From Embiotoca jacksoni (Eukaryota > Chordata > Actinopteri > Embiotocidae), in the NCBI GenBank assembly GCA_022577435.1, contig JAKOON010000010.1, forward strand, positions 20,643,024 to 20,707,023: DNA of 64,000 bases, given 5' to 3'. The translations under genes and the position numbers were made by a program. Positions 11,593 through 22,756 of this stretch are shown one piece after another. Each line of letters begins with the position of its first letter. Position 1 is the stretch's first letter. Under the pieces are notes generated by a model. The model worked only from the letters and a program-made list of their open reading frames with translations, made no database searches and was not told the DNA's origin.

Positions 11593-13216
11593 GGACAACA
11601 GAACACAGTCTCCCTGGAAGACACTTTTGGCCCTTTTGTATCCACAGATTTTTGCCTCCTGAGCAGTTCTTCCTCCCTTCTCCTCCGGCCTCCTCTCTAG
11701 TCGTGGTAGTGAAGGGAGCGGAGAGGTTGAGCAGAGTGGGAATAGCCTTTTGATTCCCACAGAGCCTGCTTTCCGGTTCGCGGCATGACTCCTCCCTAAT
11801 CGTCACCACAGGAGCCGTGCTGCGAATCAGAGGGGCACACTGGCGTTGATGAGGGCTGGTGCCTCAAGCAGGTGTGGGAGAATGGATGAGGGGCACGGGG
11901 AGGGTGCAAAACAAGGGAGGCAGTGGTGGCGAAGGTGTGGGGGAGGTCGTTTTGGATTGAAGGTGGACCTATGGATGAAATTGGTCTAGCAGAAAAGACC
12001 CCTCCAGAGACCAGGGGGGGAGAAATTGCCAATCTAGGCAGAGGAATAAAAGCAGTGAAAAGTGGAAGTGGAGGGAGGGATTTGGAGATTGGTATTCGTG
12101 CTGGGCGCTGACAGACAGAGCTGGAGAACAGAACAAAACCAAGCCTTTTCTGTCTCCATCCTGCTCTTGTTCAGCATTTAGAGGACTGCATTAGACAACA
12201 CAGGAGGAGTTTGATGGGCCAAAACAACTCCCCAAATGCATGAAGAGATATTTATCCTGAACACAAAAGGGACTGATAAAACATAAAAACCAGTGGTAAA
12301 ATGTGTTTTTTTAAAATAAAAAAAGTAAAAACGATCCCACAAAATAATGACAAACTTTATAAACAGCATTTGATGAAGGGCAATGCGTGTAGGTTTTGAA
12401 GTTTGGGTTGCTCTTTGATGGCAGATCTTATGAACATAATATTATATCTTTATCCATAAAATATTTTGAAAAAAAACAAACATATTTTTACATATATTAT
12501 AGTTGCAGGTTATATAAGATGAAATATCTGCCGAGTTATCTAAAGTTGCTTGTTGATGCTTTTCCTGAGCAATGCTGACGAGCACAAAGTACATACTATA
12601 AAATTATAAGGAATAAGAATAGAAAGCAACATCTTCAGCTCATTGGGTATCTGAGCTACCTGTCACTTTCAAAACAACAATTTCTATATCAACGTGTGTT
12701 TGATCATATTATCTACTGATGGAAGTGAGGGATTCACTCCCGTGTGTCTGTCGATGTCAGGTGCTACTCTAGAAGTCTCTGGCACAAGTAAATTCAAACC
12801 AATAAATGGTGCCCCTTATTTTTGACCTGCACCGCAACACAATACCTGCATTATAAAACCATCAACCGACCAGCAAAAATCCGAAACCATCTCAGAATCT
12901 CAGAATCACTTGGACAATTAAGATTTGACCAAATAATTACAGTTTTTTTTCAAAGTGTATTTCTACTGTACGGCAACTAAGATGAAGTCCCTCGGCAGGA
13001 CGTGAGTGATTGTTTTTAGTGCGGGTGCCACTCAACTACTCCTGCTGTGCGGACCAGAATGAATGGAAGTGATGTGTGCAGGCGTGGGGTCCATGGCGGA
13101 GCAGATAAAAGGTTAACGTGAATATTGATATTAAAGCGACGCTGCTTCATCATGTCTGTGTGAGCGAGTGAAACGCTCCTTAAAGGTCATCCCTGTTCTT
13201 CTCTCTCTCCCCACAG

Positions 13217-13252
13217 AGTTCCACTCACTCGCTGTCAGGCCGCGGCTACTCG
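13217..13252 (+). CDS. fbrsl1: AUTS2-family (probably fbrsl1) 36-nt exon
   Basis: The exon has a very strong acceptor (CTTCTCTCTCTCCCCACAG) and a strong donor (TCG|GTAAGT). It is 12 codons in phase 0, encoding SSTHSLSGRGYS. In AUTS2 as I recall it, a 12-residue segment SSAPSSLGTGYF follows the 34-residue exon directly; in FBRSL1 I recall SSAHAVSGRGYS in the same place, followed by CDSES. The window peptide shares about 9 of 12 residues with the latter and 6 of 12 with the former, which is why fbrsl1 is preferred. The peptide is a small serine/glycine-rich linker of unknown function. The following CDSES-type exon was looked for (AG followed by TGY-GAY) and not found in the remaining 50 kb, so it is probably beyond the window end. 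Confidence 0.75.
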
Positions 13253-14217
13253 GTAAGTGACATTTTCATGCTTCATAGCTTTACGGCAGAATTACAATCT
13301 CCAACGACCCGCTTTATGGCCCCGGCGCTCGACATTTTAATTATGTTAAATAGAGTAATGGAGAAATCATGATATTAGGAACATTAATTCTGGCTGACTG
13401 ACTGATTAAATTGCGGGAAGGTGTCCTGCGCTACCTTGGCAAAAAGAACCTCGTTTTATTGGCATCGATCAGCGCCGTTCGCCGGCGCTGCAATTTGCCT
13501 GTCAGAGTTTTATGTCTTCCTCCAGCGACTGTCAGTGGAGGATCCTTTTGCTCACATATCTGACAATATGCCTAAAAGCCTTGTGGTTTTATATGCTATA
13601 AATACAGTTTCTCACTACCACAGAAATGCATGTACATCTTCACCTTCAGGATGATCCGTACCCATTAAAAGGGCCTTGTGATTTGTTGGAACTGACTGTG
13701 CATTAATAAGAGTGAGTGAGATGCAGAGTGTTGTTCAAGGTAAATGTGCCCGAGAGGAATATTTAGTGATACCTCGGAAAATAGTCAGCCGAGCCCTTTT
13801 CGAAACATACACTTGCTCACAAATTGTCAGTGCAGGACTATTTTTATCCCTTGAAAGCATCTGTTGCCTTGCCCCAGTGCCTTCTCCAACCGTAAATCTG
13901 TGCTCTCCTCCTTCCATTGTTTCAATGATGTGTCTAGTCTCAGGGTAATACAGACAGCGGTTGTCCTTTATGTCCTTTGCTTAAAGGGGAACTCATAAGA
14001 GGAATATTCTTTAAAGTGTGCTACTTTTAGCTGATGAGTGGCATATGGCAGTTCTTATTGCAGCTTGGAAGCAATCATCCCGACAAACAAAACAGCTATA
14101 AATGGTTTGTCATCCTTAATCTGCCTCAAAGGACTGCAGTGAAAGCACTGAACAAAGCTTAACTTCAAAAGACATTGATCTCTGTGCGATTTTTCTTTTT
14201 TTATTTTGTTTTAATAG

Positions 14218-15015
14218 AACATGTCACATTCCTATTCCCCAGCGGCCGCATACTCACAGATGGATGAAAACAAACAAGACCTTCCAAAAAAGCTTGTGGA
14301 GCCCTTTGGCTCGAGCTGTCAGTTTGAGTCGGCAGGGAACGAGGCCTTCTCTTTATCTGAAAAGAAGAAGGAGGGAGCCGCGGAGCGAGAGGGCAGAGAT
14401 GGAGGTGGAGTTGGCTCGGAGGTGGTGGTGTGGGAGGCGGGGGCATTGTGCAAGCAAAGGAAAGTCCAGTAACGAGGGCAGGAAGTTTCATGTTGTCTGG
14501 CTCCCCTCTCTGGCTATCCGATGGTGCTATCTGCAGCGTTTGTAGCCTCCAGGCACCTCCTGGGTACTGAGCTCTGACTCCTCAATCTGCTCTGCTGCTG
14601 GGCCCGCTTGATTTCTGGGGGCTGCTTATCTGTGAGTGCTTCAGGCTTTACAGTATGATGGTTTGGAAGGGGGGTGGGGGCAGGGGAATGCGGTGGGGGG
14701 GGGGGGGGGGGTCATGGGGGCTCCTGGGAGCTGCCAGGCAGAGGCTGAGTGGGTATGGGAGGAGGAGCAAGGCGAGGAGAGGACCAGGGGCTGGATACAG
14801 TGTTCTGGATGGTGGAAAAGGGAGAGGGAGGCGATGTATGTGGGTGGAGGGCTGCTTGTGTGTTGGGGAGGGTCAATGAGGCAGGCGCAGAGACACAGTC
14901 AGTGCCACTGGCCACTAATAGCAAGGATGAGCTATCTGATGGTTGGCCTCCAGCGCTGATCACCATCTACTTCTTCGCCTCTCCACAAACAATAAAAAAA
15001 ATCGAGCTGTTGGAT
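14218..15015 (+). other. Candidate alternative terminal exon (short isoform)
   Basis: A long pyrimidine tract (TTTTTCTTTTTTTATTTTGTTTTAATAG) ends at 14217, 965 nt after the 36-nt exon. From there phase 0 stays open for 84 codons (starting NMSHSYSPAAAYSQ) to a TAA at 14470-14472. No donor fits inside. An AATAAA hexamer follows at 14991-14996 with G/T-rich sequence at about 15009-15030. Spliced from the 36-nt exon it would give a truncated protein with a serine/lysine/glutamate-rich tail. Short N-terminal isoforms have been reported for human FBRSL1, though I do not know that they use an equivalent exon. The signals together are better than chance would usually give, but the tail is not a recognised sequence and a cDNA is needed. 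Confidence 0.3.
14695..14711 (+). repeat. Poly-G run (17 nt) in a G-rich region
   Basis: Seventeen G inside a G-rich region (14660-14725) with several G3-6 blocks, so G-quadruplex formation is likely. The length is uncertain because of sequencing error. Confidence 0.85.
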
Positions 15016-15911
15016 GGGGGCTGGTTATCTGTCACAAGGCACTAAGGTTTAGAAAAAGGGAATCTCTCCTGACAGTTTGTTTTCTACTTCTATGGAAGAT
15101 AACGCCTCTCTTTGTTTATGCTTCCATATGTCTCCTTTCTTATGTTGCCTGCCAGGCTTAACTGGCCTCATTTGAATGGTTTACCCAAGAACGTAAAGGA
15201 AGTTTCTGCATTTTAGTGCCAGACTTGTGAACAAGGGAGATTGGAGCCACCGTAACAAACACCTCTTTATTGTCTTAAAATGTTTTGTCAGTTGAATACA
15301 AATTGTCTGCTGGTTTAACTCCTCTAACAACATATTTGCATGTGAATGCCCCTCATACTATAAATAGAAGTCAGACGTGGGCTCATCTGTGCTGTACTTT
15401 TTTATTTTATTTTTTTATCTAAAAAAAAAAAAGACAGTTAACAGGTTTCTAAATGATGAATTATTTATAACTAAATTCATATTTCCAAGTATTGAAAGCA
15501 CCTCCTGTATCTAGACTGCAAATACTTGTATTTGTTTTTCTTTCTTTGTTTGTTTTGTAAATTTGCCTGACAGGCATTGGCAAGGGTGCGAAACATATTG
15601 GCTGTTTGCTTTCCGTCTTGCTGAAGCGTCTTTAATTTCTACTTGTACAAACAGCACATACAGTAATAGAAAACTAATTAGAGTTCCCATCATGGGTGGT
15701 AAGTAAAGACTTGTTAATATCTGATTGAGTTAACTTTAATACTATCACAACAGGCATTGGACTTGCCTATTTAAGCTCATCGTGCAACACATACTGGACA
15801 ACAGTCATCACAGCTTTGTATTAAAAGTGTCATAAATAAAACATATTAAAATACACGTAAATATAAGAGATAAATTAAAAACAAAATATACTAAAAGTGT
15901 TAAAAATAATT

Positions 15912-16875
15912 ATACATTGCATGGACAATTATTAAGAGAATGAGAATTGTGACCTCATCGTCATTTCTGTGAACATTTTTCACCTCCAAACTATATCAAA
16001 TTGAATGGTTATTGTATTTGATTTAATAATTTTCATGTTATTTTACATGAGTTATATGTGCAACATCACCCTGTAGATAATTATTAGGCAGTTTCATTAC
16101 TTCAGGTAAAATCGGCCAAAAAAGAGACTTAATCAACACTAAAGAGTCAAACATTTTAAAATGTCTTTCAGACGGATGTAATACTTTTGACATCGCTATA
16201 CTATTGAGGTGTGAACCCCGGCAATCACATGTTTTCATGCGAATAGTCAAGAGGGTTGCAAAAACCACATGGAGACGAAAAGGCACAAATTAACTGCAAA
16301 AGACTTCGATCAAATGTGACGCTACCAGGAATCCATTATCTTTCGGTGCCTACGTATACTACAACTGCAACCCTACCTGGAGTGTCCAGAAGTACAAAGT
16401 GCTCAGAGACATGGCTGAGGTAAAGAGGGTTGAAACATGACCACCACTGAATAAGATGAACAAGTTAAATCAGCAAGATGGGGCTGGAAGGTTTTGTGAA
16501 GAGGTGAAATGAGAGTGACTCTTGATGGATCAGATGGATCGACACATGACTGGATCACCAGTGGACTCAGGAGGAGGGGTACTGACGGACTGCTGTCATT
16601 AAGGATAAGCTGGTTGGATAATCTTTATGCAGGACAATGCTCCATCACACGTATCTGAATACTCCACTTCTTGGCTAGCCAGCACGGGCCTCAGCACTGA
16701 CCGGGTAATGACCTGGCCCCCTCCTCCACCTGATATAAATCCTATTGAGAGCTCACGGCCCCTTCTCAAACAGAAGATTTACAGTGAGGGAACACAATAC
16801 ACCTCTTTGAACAGCAGGGAGGCAGCGGTTGCTGCTTCAGTGAAAGGATCGCTATCACTATCGGGATCGTGAGTA
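15912..16875 (+). mobile_element. Decayed Tc1/mariner (TcMar-Tc1) DNA transposon
   Basis: The 5' region (TACATTGCATGGACAATTATTAAG) resembles the terminal sequence of a vertebrate Tc1 family whose ends read roughly tacagtg...attattaggca. A noncoding leader with a second ATTATTAGGCA (16080-16090) precedes the transposase. The copy is internally deleted between the DNA-binding and the C-terminal catalytic part and lacks a recognisable 3' end beyond about 16875. Sequence after that point no longer matches the family. It is a fossil, inserted in the same orientation as the gene. Confidence 0.8.
16111..16872 (+). pseudogene. Tc1-like transposase pseudogene
   Basis: The expected start codon is ATC instead of ATG at 16111. 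The N-terminal helix-turn-helix frame (starting GQKRDLI) runs about 60 codons to a TAA at 16291. It then continues in other frames through a region recalling the linker (CCTACCTGGAGTGTCCAGAAG near 16373) and the catalytic start (GAAATGAGAGTGACTCTTGATGG near 16506). The C-terminal part is open from 16627: MQDNAPSH carries the second catalytic aspartate, and PPPDINPIES carries the third-acid region, followed by LKQKIYSEGTQYTSL. Frameshifts, stops and an internal deletion before 16622 make it nonfunctional. Confidence 0.8.
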
Positions 16876-19800
16876 GTTGATGTAGTTACCTTTGTACTTC
16901 TGGATGCCGTAGAGTTAAGCAGGCAACCGTGTCACAGCCGGTTTGGCTAACGTAGCAAAACACCTCTTTTGTTGAGTGAAGAGAAGCAGAACAAGATCGC
17001 CGTCTCTGGATGATATTGAATCCGTCGGGGTTTTTTTCTGAAGAATGAGCTGATGTGAATCTATTCAAACAAGTTTTGCAGTGGTCACAAATTTGCATTG
17101 CTTTCAGTGTGAATAGTTTTTGATGTAAAATATTTCCGGGTGAGTATTTAGCATTTTGGTGTCATTTGTCGTCACTCCCGCGACGTGTAAAGGGCTTTGT
17201 GCGGTATATTGCCCTGAGAAAGGCAAAAACACACTTTTTGGGAACATTTTAGATTGACTGAGAGCATCGTTTACTGTTTGTTCAATAACAAAATGAATGC
17301 CGAGGTACACAATGAACTGTGTCCCAATATGCCAATATCCCTCCTCTGTCTCTCTCTAACTTAATGTTTCTTGGTAGATAACTACAAACTACTAAGTTAC
17401 AAACTCATCTGGACACATACATTTATCTAGTTGATGGCAATGCTGGAAATGCAGTCACTTTGAACCAACTGTCCCCCCCCCCCCCCGTTCAGAGGTGGGG
17501 ACTAATCTCTGGAGCGTTGAGTCCAGCACTGATATGTGGCAGCAGGACTGAGACTCGCTATCTCGCTCTCAGTGGAAGACTGGATATGGAATTGTTTATC
17601 AGGCCAACTCTCTCCTGTCTGCTTTGTGCAAGCTTCATTATAGCCTCAGCTATGTTTGGGAGACAATATCTGTGCCTTGTTTCCTGCGCTGCTACCTGCT
17701 TGTTGTTCCAGCGGAGATGGGTCTGGGCTCCGGCGATTTATCATCCTCTCAGGGGCTCCTTGATAAAGAACCCAACATCCCCCTCTGCGTCTGGAAGATA
17801 CGTGCTGCAAAGAGACGGGGAAAATGTCACCAAAAAAAAAAAAAAAAAAAAAGCCTCACCGCAACTATCTAGCCATCCTGTCGCTACCCCTGGGCTGGAT
17901 ATATTGTATAGCAGGGGAGACGTTTTAGCTAAGCGAAGAAGACAACACATCACCCTTTCCTTTCAGATGAAGTGATTGAGCTTCAGTCTGCCACCCCCAA
18001 TCTTTTGAAACCACCCAAGGCCAAGCCACGGCTCATGTTTTCACGGACGATAAAAGCACCGAGCTTTGTCTGTGACAGTATAATCTGACTAGTCTGTTTT
18101 GGGAGGGTTTATCTCGGCAATGTCAGAGAGTTAAACCTTAACCGGAGTGTTTGGGTTGAGCAAGAGTGCTCGGAGCTCTCTGACACACCCGTTCTTCATT
18201 TCCCCTGTTTGGCTTGTCATAATCACGTTTAACGCTAAATGATTCTACACTCTAAACAGAGCAGTCTCAGAGTCATGTGTGCATTCTTAAACAGCCTTGT
18301 TTTAATTGATTTGGCATTCACGACCTCCACATTGTGACAAACACACTTCCTTGTCTGAGTTATGAGGCTTTTCACGAGATCTTTATCAAATACAAGGATT
18401 ATGTCATTTAATTATAATAGAAGCCATTAAAAGCTTCACGCTTTATTTAACAAAGCAACACAGATTCACTGGATTAAATGCTAAATGCAGCAACTGAAAC
18501 GAAATTGAGTGTAAATCATATCTTATGCTTACAACATTTTTTGCTGAGATTTTTTTTATTGCGATGGATTCTTCCCCTGCAGTGGCTAAAATCTCTGAAC
18601 TGCCTCTTTGTGAGTACCTCGGTGCTTCTGTCTCTGTGTACCTCTCTGTCTGTCTGTCTCTCCCTGTCTCTCTCACTCTGCTTACTTTTCAGTGGGATGT
18701 GCAGGTGTCTCCATAGCACTGGCCCTGCACATGGTGAAAATTAGTGAAGAAACCAAGAGCCCAGCAGGAGTGGGCTGGGGCCCTGACATTGTCCTGGCCT
18801 TGGGGTGGGGCGCTGCCTGTCAGGGGCCTCTCTATGAGAGCTGTCCGCCTTAAAAAACCTATTTGTTTATCCCTGTGTGCGGTCCGGCTTCAGATCCCGG
18901 GCCCTGCTGCTCTTTGCGCACCAGGGACCTGGGCTGTTGCCGCTAGCAACAGATAAAAATTGCTGTTAACCACAGCAGGGCCCACGACACATCAATCAAC
19001 GGGTCTGCAGATAAAGGCTGCAGGCTTCTGGGGCCCCGGCTGAATGGCGCGGTTGAAAATCCTTTTCCAGTGGCTGAACACACAGACCTCTGATGAGAGA
19101 GGCCTGCTATCATTCAGACTTGAGGAGGGAAACTTCATTTTCAGCAATGCAGCTCAGGTTTTGTTCTAATGGAGATGCATTAGAACGGCACCGAACACAA
19201 ATGGGACTCTGGGAGAGGTAATTTGAATAAAAAGGCGACACTGTGAATTAGTGTTGACCGGGCCTCCAAAAAAAAAAAAAAAAAACAGCCCTAGCCAGTT
19301 CAGTTGTTCTAAATGAACTCTTAATTGCTTTTGCCACTTGGCTTTGCTCTTAAGACTGCTTAAAAGCTGGGAGGTTCAGCTTCGCCGCATTCCACTTACC
19401 CGTTGGTTAAGACTGAATTGAGATCAACGATTGGAAATTACTAGAAGCTATACCCCAACGGCACCAATTGGCATTAGTACCAAATACTTTTTCACTGGAG
19501 GTGACTTTAATGGTTCATTGTAACCTTTTTCAGTCCAGCTCCACCACCCTTAAAGCAAATGCATGGTGATGACTTTGGCACCTGATAATAAAAAAGAACA
19601 ATAATGATTTTTTTTCTCATATTAAATCCAGTTAATGTATTCCCAGACGAAGCTCTGTGCTATCACCCGTGCTGGAGTTAGTCCAAATGAAACACGGGCT
19701 CTCATGGGCAAAAGCATTACTTTTATCCCCCTAAGCCCAACCTTGATTATCATCATTCGTAGTTCGTCCTGAATGCACTGTCCCCTAACTCACATTTGCC

Positions 19801-20029
19801 CCACTTTAAACAAATAGTCCTATAATGTAACAATCAAACAATGCTCTGTGGATTTGTTTACTGCAGGCTTTCTCCCCATTAAGTTTCACGGACACTGTAG
19901 ACAAATAAAGTGGTAATTCCACTTTATCATATGTTACATATACCACAATCAAGCGGCAATTACATGCTCCTTCCATTTGTAAGAGCTCCCAGTGCCGACA
20001 TGGATGTTTTAATGAGGGCTGTAATGAAC

Positions 20030-20180
20030 GCTCAGGGTGTTTGGCAAGTCTCCGAGATGTTGCTGGGGCTTTTATGGCTCCCCATTATAACGTACAATTT
20101 GCATCAGCAAATTACAATGCTCCATATCATTATCCTGCACCAAGGCCCGATCATAAATTAGAGCTCCAATTACAAACATC
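20030..20180. promoter_or_regulatory. Candidate regulatory element with octamer palindrome
   Basis: Unique AT-rich block containing arms AATTTGC (20096-20102) and GCAAATT (20107-20113) around ATCA. The left part reads ATTTGCAT, the reverse complement of the POU octamer ATGCAAAT. Nearby are CATTATAACG and CATAAATTAGAGCTCCAATTAC. No coding exon fits here. Conservation is untested. Confidence 0.3.
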
Positions 20181-21683
20181 TATCTGGGAACGGGGAATGA
20201 ATACGATGGCAACCCCCCAGAAGCAGGCAGGAGGGAGAGAAAGCCTCCTGTGGATTGTGGGATGAGACTTCCATAGAGGTGTGATATTCTCATAAACCAT
20301 CCTTATGGGGGAATTCATGCTTCCAAAAGAAATAGACCGTTTTGGGGGGAGGTGGGGGTGAAGAACGTCTGCTCTTTCTATTTGGCAGTTCCATATGTCA
20401 TATTTCACGGCACGCTGCACATTAAACTTTTTGGGTATTTTAATCGCCGTCCCTCTGCTAAACACAGCGCCCACTGATTTTCGGTGGCTGACTGTTTCAC
20501 ACTTTTCCTTTGAAGCTATGTGAGCCGGTCCGTTCAGCTGTGCAGAGGAAGGGCGTGTCTATTGTGTCTCAATTCTGACCAAGCTATGTCTCTGTCTCTT
20601 CCAATCTGCTTCCGTCTGACTCTCTCTCCCTCTCCCATTCAGCTTGATTATACACTGGAGGGAACATAATAAATCACAGAGATTTATTATGCTGCAGCTT
20701 ATTAATTTAGCCCCACAAGTGTAATATTAGTCTGTGTCATTTAAAGAGGCGTTGCAGCATTGCCAGTCTCCCCCAAGAAATTCAGTGGGAGACATTTTAG
20801 TTTGGATTAAACCTAATGAAAAAAAGAGCATATTATTGCGAGATGTTGGTTGTTCTTCACTCTTTACTTCCTCATAACACACGTCTCTTTCGCTGGATGA
20901 TAGGGAGATTCTGTGCCTGCCTTTCTCCTGCGCGCTAACAGTTGTTGTAGGGGAAACAAACAGCGGCGTGCCTGTGATGGCTGTGTTGCCTGTAATCTGC
21001 GACCTGTGGCCAAATCTTGCATGGAGAGGTAGAACAAAAGGTGTACGCCGAAAGAACGCTGCAGGCGCCAAGCAGAAACCACCTCTACCGATGAGACAAA
21101 AGGCCTGCGGGTCTCCCGCAAACCCACAAGAGCTCCCAAATGGTGCACAAACAAAGCCTGAAATTAAGAAGAGCTAGAGGCAGGCCCATTTCTACAGCAC
21201 AGCTAAAGTGTTCCTCTTTCATGGCCTCGGTGGATTTCCAGTGTGGGATTGTAATAGGGCAGAGAAACGAAACAACGCTATGCCATTTTCAGTCACAGAT
21301 TTTTCGAGAAAGCAGGTTTCTCATCCTTTTTTTTCCGCCCTTCTCTTTTCCGGCTCCCTCTGAAATTCACACCTCCTACCACATTTTGTGAGCTAATTTT
21401 AAAGGTACTGAAACCTCCTCTGGTAGCCTTTAGAGAGTGTCAGATGTTGTTTAATTCATACTTTTGGCATTTGCATTTTTTTGCATTTTAACCTTTCATG
21501 TCTGTGGGATCATATGCATCCATCTTTTGCTTTTTGTTTGCAAAGCCAGAGCATAGAGAATGACTGCGAGCTCTTGTTTGAGTTTGAGGTCATGAGATGA
21601 AGAGACTTTATTCCACATTCACAAACACCCCCTGGCAATTATTACAGCTATCTTTAATGTTTCTATGAATCCATTAGGGTTAA

Positions 21684-21699
21684 CCCCCCCCCCCCCCCC
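21684..21699 (+). repeat. Poly-C run (16 nt)
   Basis: Sixteen C followed by ACCCCC. A simple low-complexity run. Confidence 0.9.
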
Positions 21700-22053
21700 A
21701 CCCCCGCCTGCTTCTCTAACTTTACCTACCTGAGTGTCGTTTCTGAAACCTGTACAAAAAAGTTCTACTAAGTAGGTCATGTTCTGCCACTCGTCTTCTA
21801 ATCACTCAACGAAAAGAACATGATTTCCCGCCATCGGAGCCCCTCAGCCTCGCTCCTGGGATTTCAGCGAGCAACACACACTCATTTGATTTTCTGGCAG
21901 GCGTTTTCTCCTTTTTTCCTTTCTCTCTCTGCACCCCCCCGTTTTTTTACTTTGCTTAACTTGTATCTGACAGTACACATGCAACACCTACCTACCCTGC
22001 TTCCCGACTTCACTGCACACACAAATGCACCACAACTCCTCCTCCTCCCCCCG

Positions 22054-22055
<2 letters not shown>

Positions 22056-22098
<43 letters not shown>

Positions 22099-22108
22099 GC
22101 GTGTGCGC

Positions 22109-22144
<36 letters not shown>

Positions 22145-22180
22145 GCGTGTGCGTGTGTGTGTGTCTCTCTCTCTCTCTCT
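22056..22180 (+). repeat. (TG)n/(CG)-interrupted plus (TC)n composite microsatellite
   Basis: TG repeats with interspersed GCG units (22056-22164) pass directly into a TC tract (22165-22180). The alternating purine-pyrimidine sequence with CG steps is a strong Z-DNA candidate. Confidence 0.95.
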
Positions 22181-22671
22181 TTCTCTGGCTGACTCTCCGT
22201 CTCTCTCGGTGGAGAAGGTGTCTGACAGTAACAGCAGGTAAGGTATAAGATTACAGGAGAAGCAGGGGCAATTATACCTCCAGCTGATGCCGGTGTGTTT
22301 ATGAGGAGAGTAACTGTTAATGACAGTGTTGTGGTTTCTCCAGAGGCCGGAGCACAGCTTAGGGAAACCTGCTGTTTCTGTCAGCCCAGCTTCCTGCTAT
22401 GTTGTTGCAGATGAGGTTTTCTTTTTCTTTTTTTTTTCTGTCAGACTATCAGATTTTTGTTCTTTTTCTTTTGCTCTCCCACGCCTTGCCAACCCTGAGA
22501 GCCTTCAGTTTGGGCTGATGTGCCTCTGTGTTGTGTTGCCTATGTTTTGTCGGTACAGACTTTCTCTAAAATGCTCAACTAGCGTTTGGTTGCTGACTCG
22601 ATGGCAAACAAAAAAGATAGCTTCTTAAGGTCAGAGGAGCTTGGCTTGGTAAAGCTTATTGGTAAACACAT

Positions 22672-22673
<2 letters not shown>

Positions 22674-22754
<81 letters not shown>
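22674..22754 (+). repeat. (AC)n microsatellite, 81 nt
   Basis: An uninterrupted AC tract. It is complementary to the TG tract 500 nt upstream. Confidence 0.97.

Positions 22755-22756
<2 letters not shown>

Larger units (their letters stand above)
8823..13216 (+). other. Intron between the 102-nt and 36-nt exons
   Basis: A 4.4-kb phase-0 intron, GTGAGT...CCCCACAG. Contents: unique-looking sequence after the exon (about 9090-9660) with several TTAGCT, AACTAAT and AATTGAA motifs; pyrimidine- and purine-rich stretches at 9720-10010; a 32-A run at 10522-10553; GC-richer sequence at 10620-11200; a candidate regulatory block at 11210-11470; an imperfect CA region at 11505-11592; and AT-rich sequence at 12170-12960 with no recognisable feature. 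No other gene is seen on either strand. Confidence 0.7.
13253..22000 (+). other. Large intron, segment 1
   Basis: First part of the intron after the 36-nt exon. Contents: unique-looking intron start with ATTTTAATTATG near 13335; a candidate alternative terminal exon at 14218-15015; G-rich sequence at 14650-14870 with a 17-G run (14695-14711); AT-rich sequence at 15250-15900; a Tc1 fossil at 15912-16875; a 14-C run (17473-17486); 21-A (17832-17852) and 18-A (19268-19285) runs; a CT-rich stretch at 18630-18680; unique, motif-rich sequence at 19300-20500; and a 16-C run at 21684-21699. No further exon is supported. Confidence 0.6.

Noticed and set aside
22210..22237. Exon-like block ending in a perfect CAG|GTAAGG donor after a long CT tract
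   Set aside because: The best acceptor position gives 23 nt, which breaks the frame, and the acceptor itself (GGTGGAG) is poor. The CT tract is part of a microsatellite.
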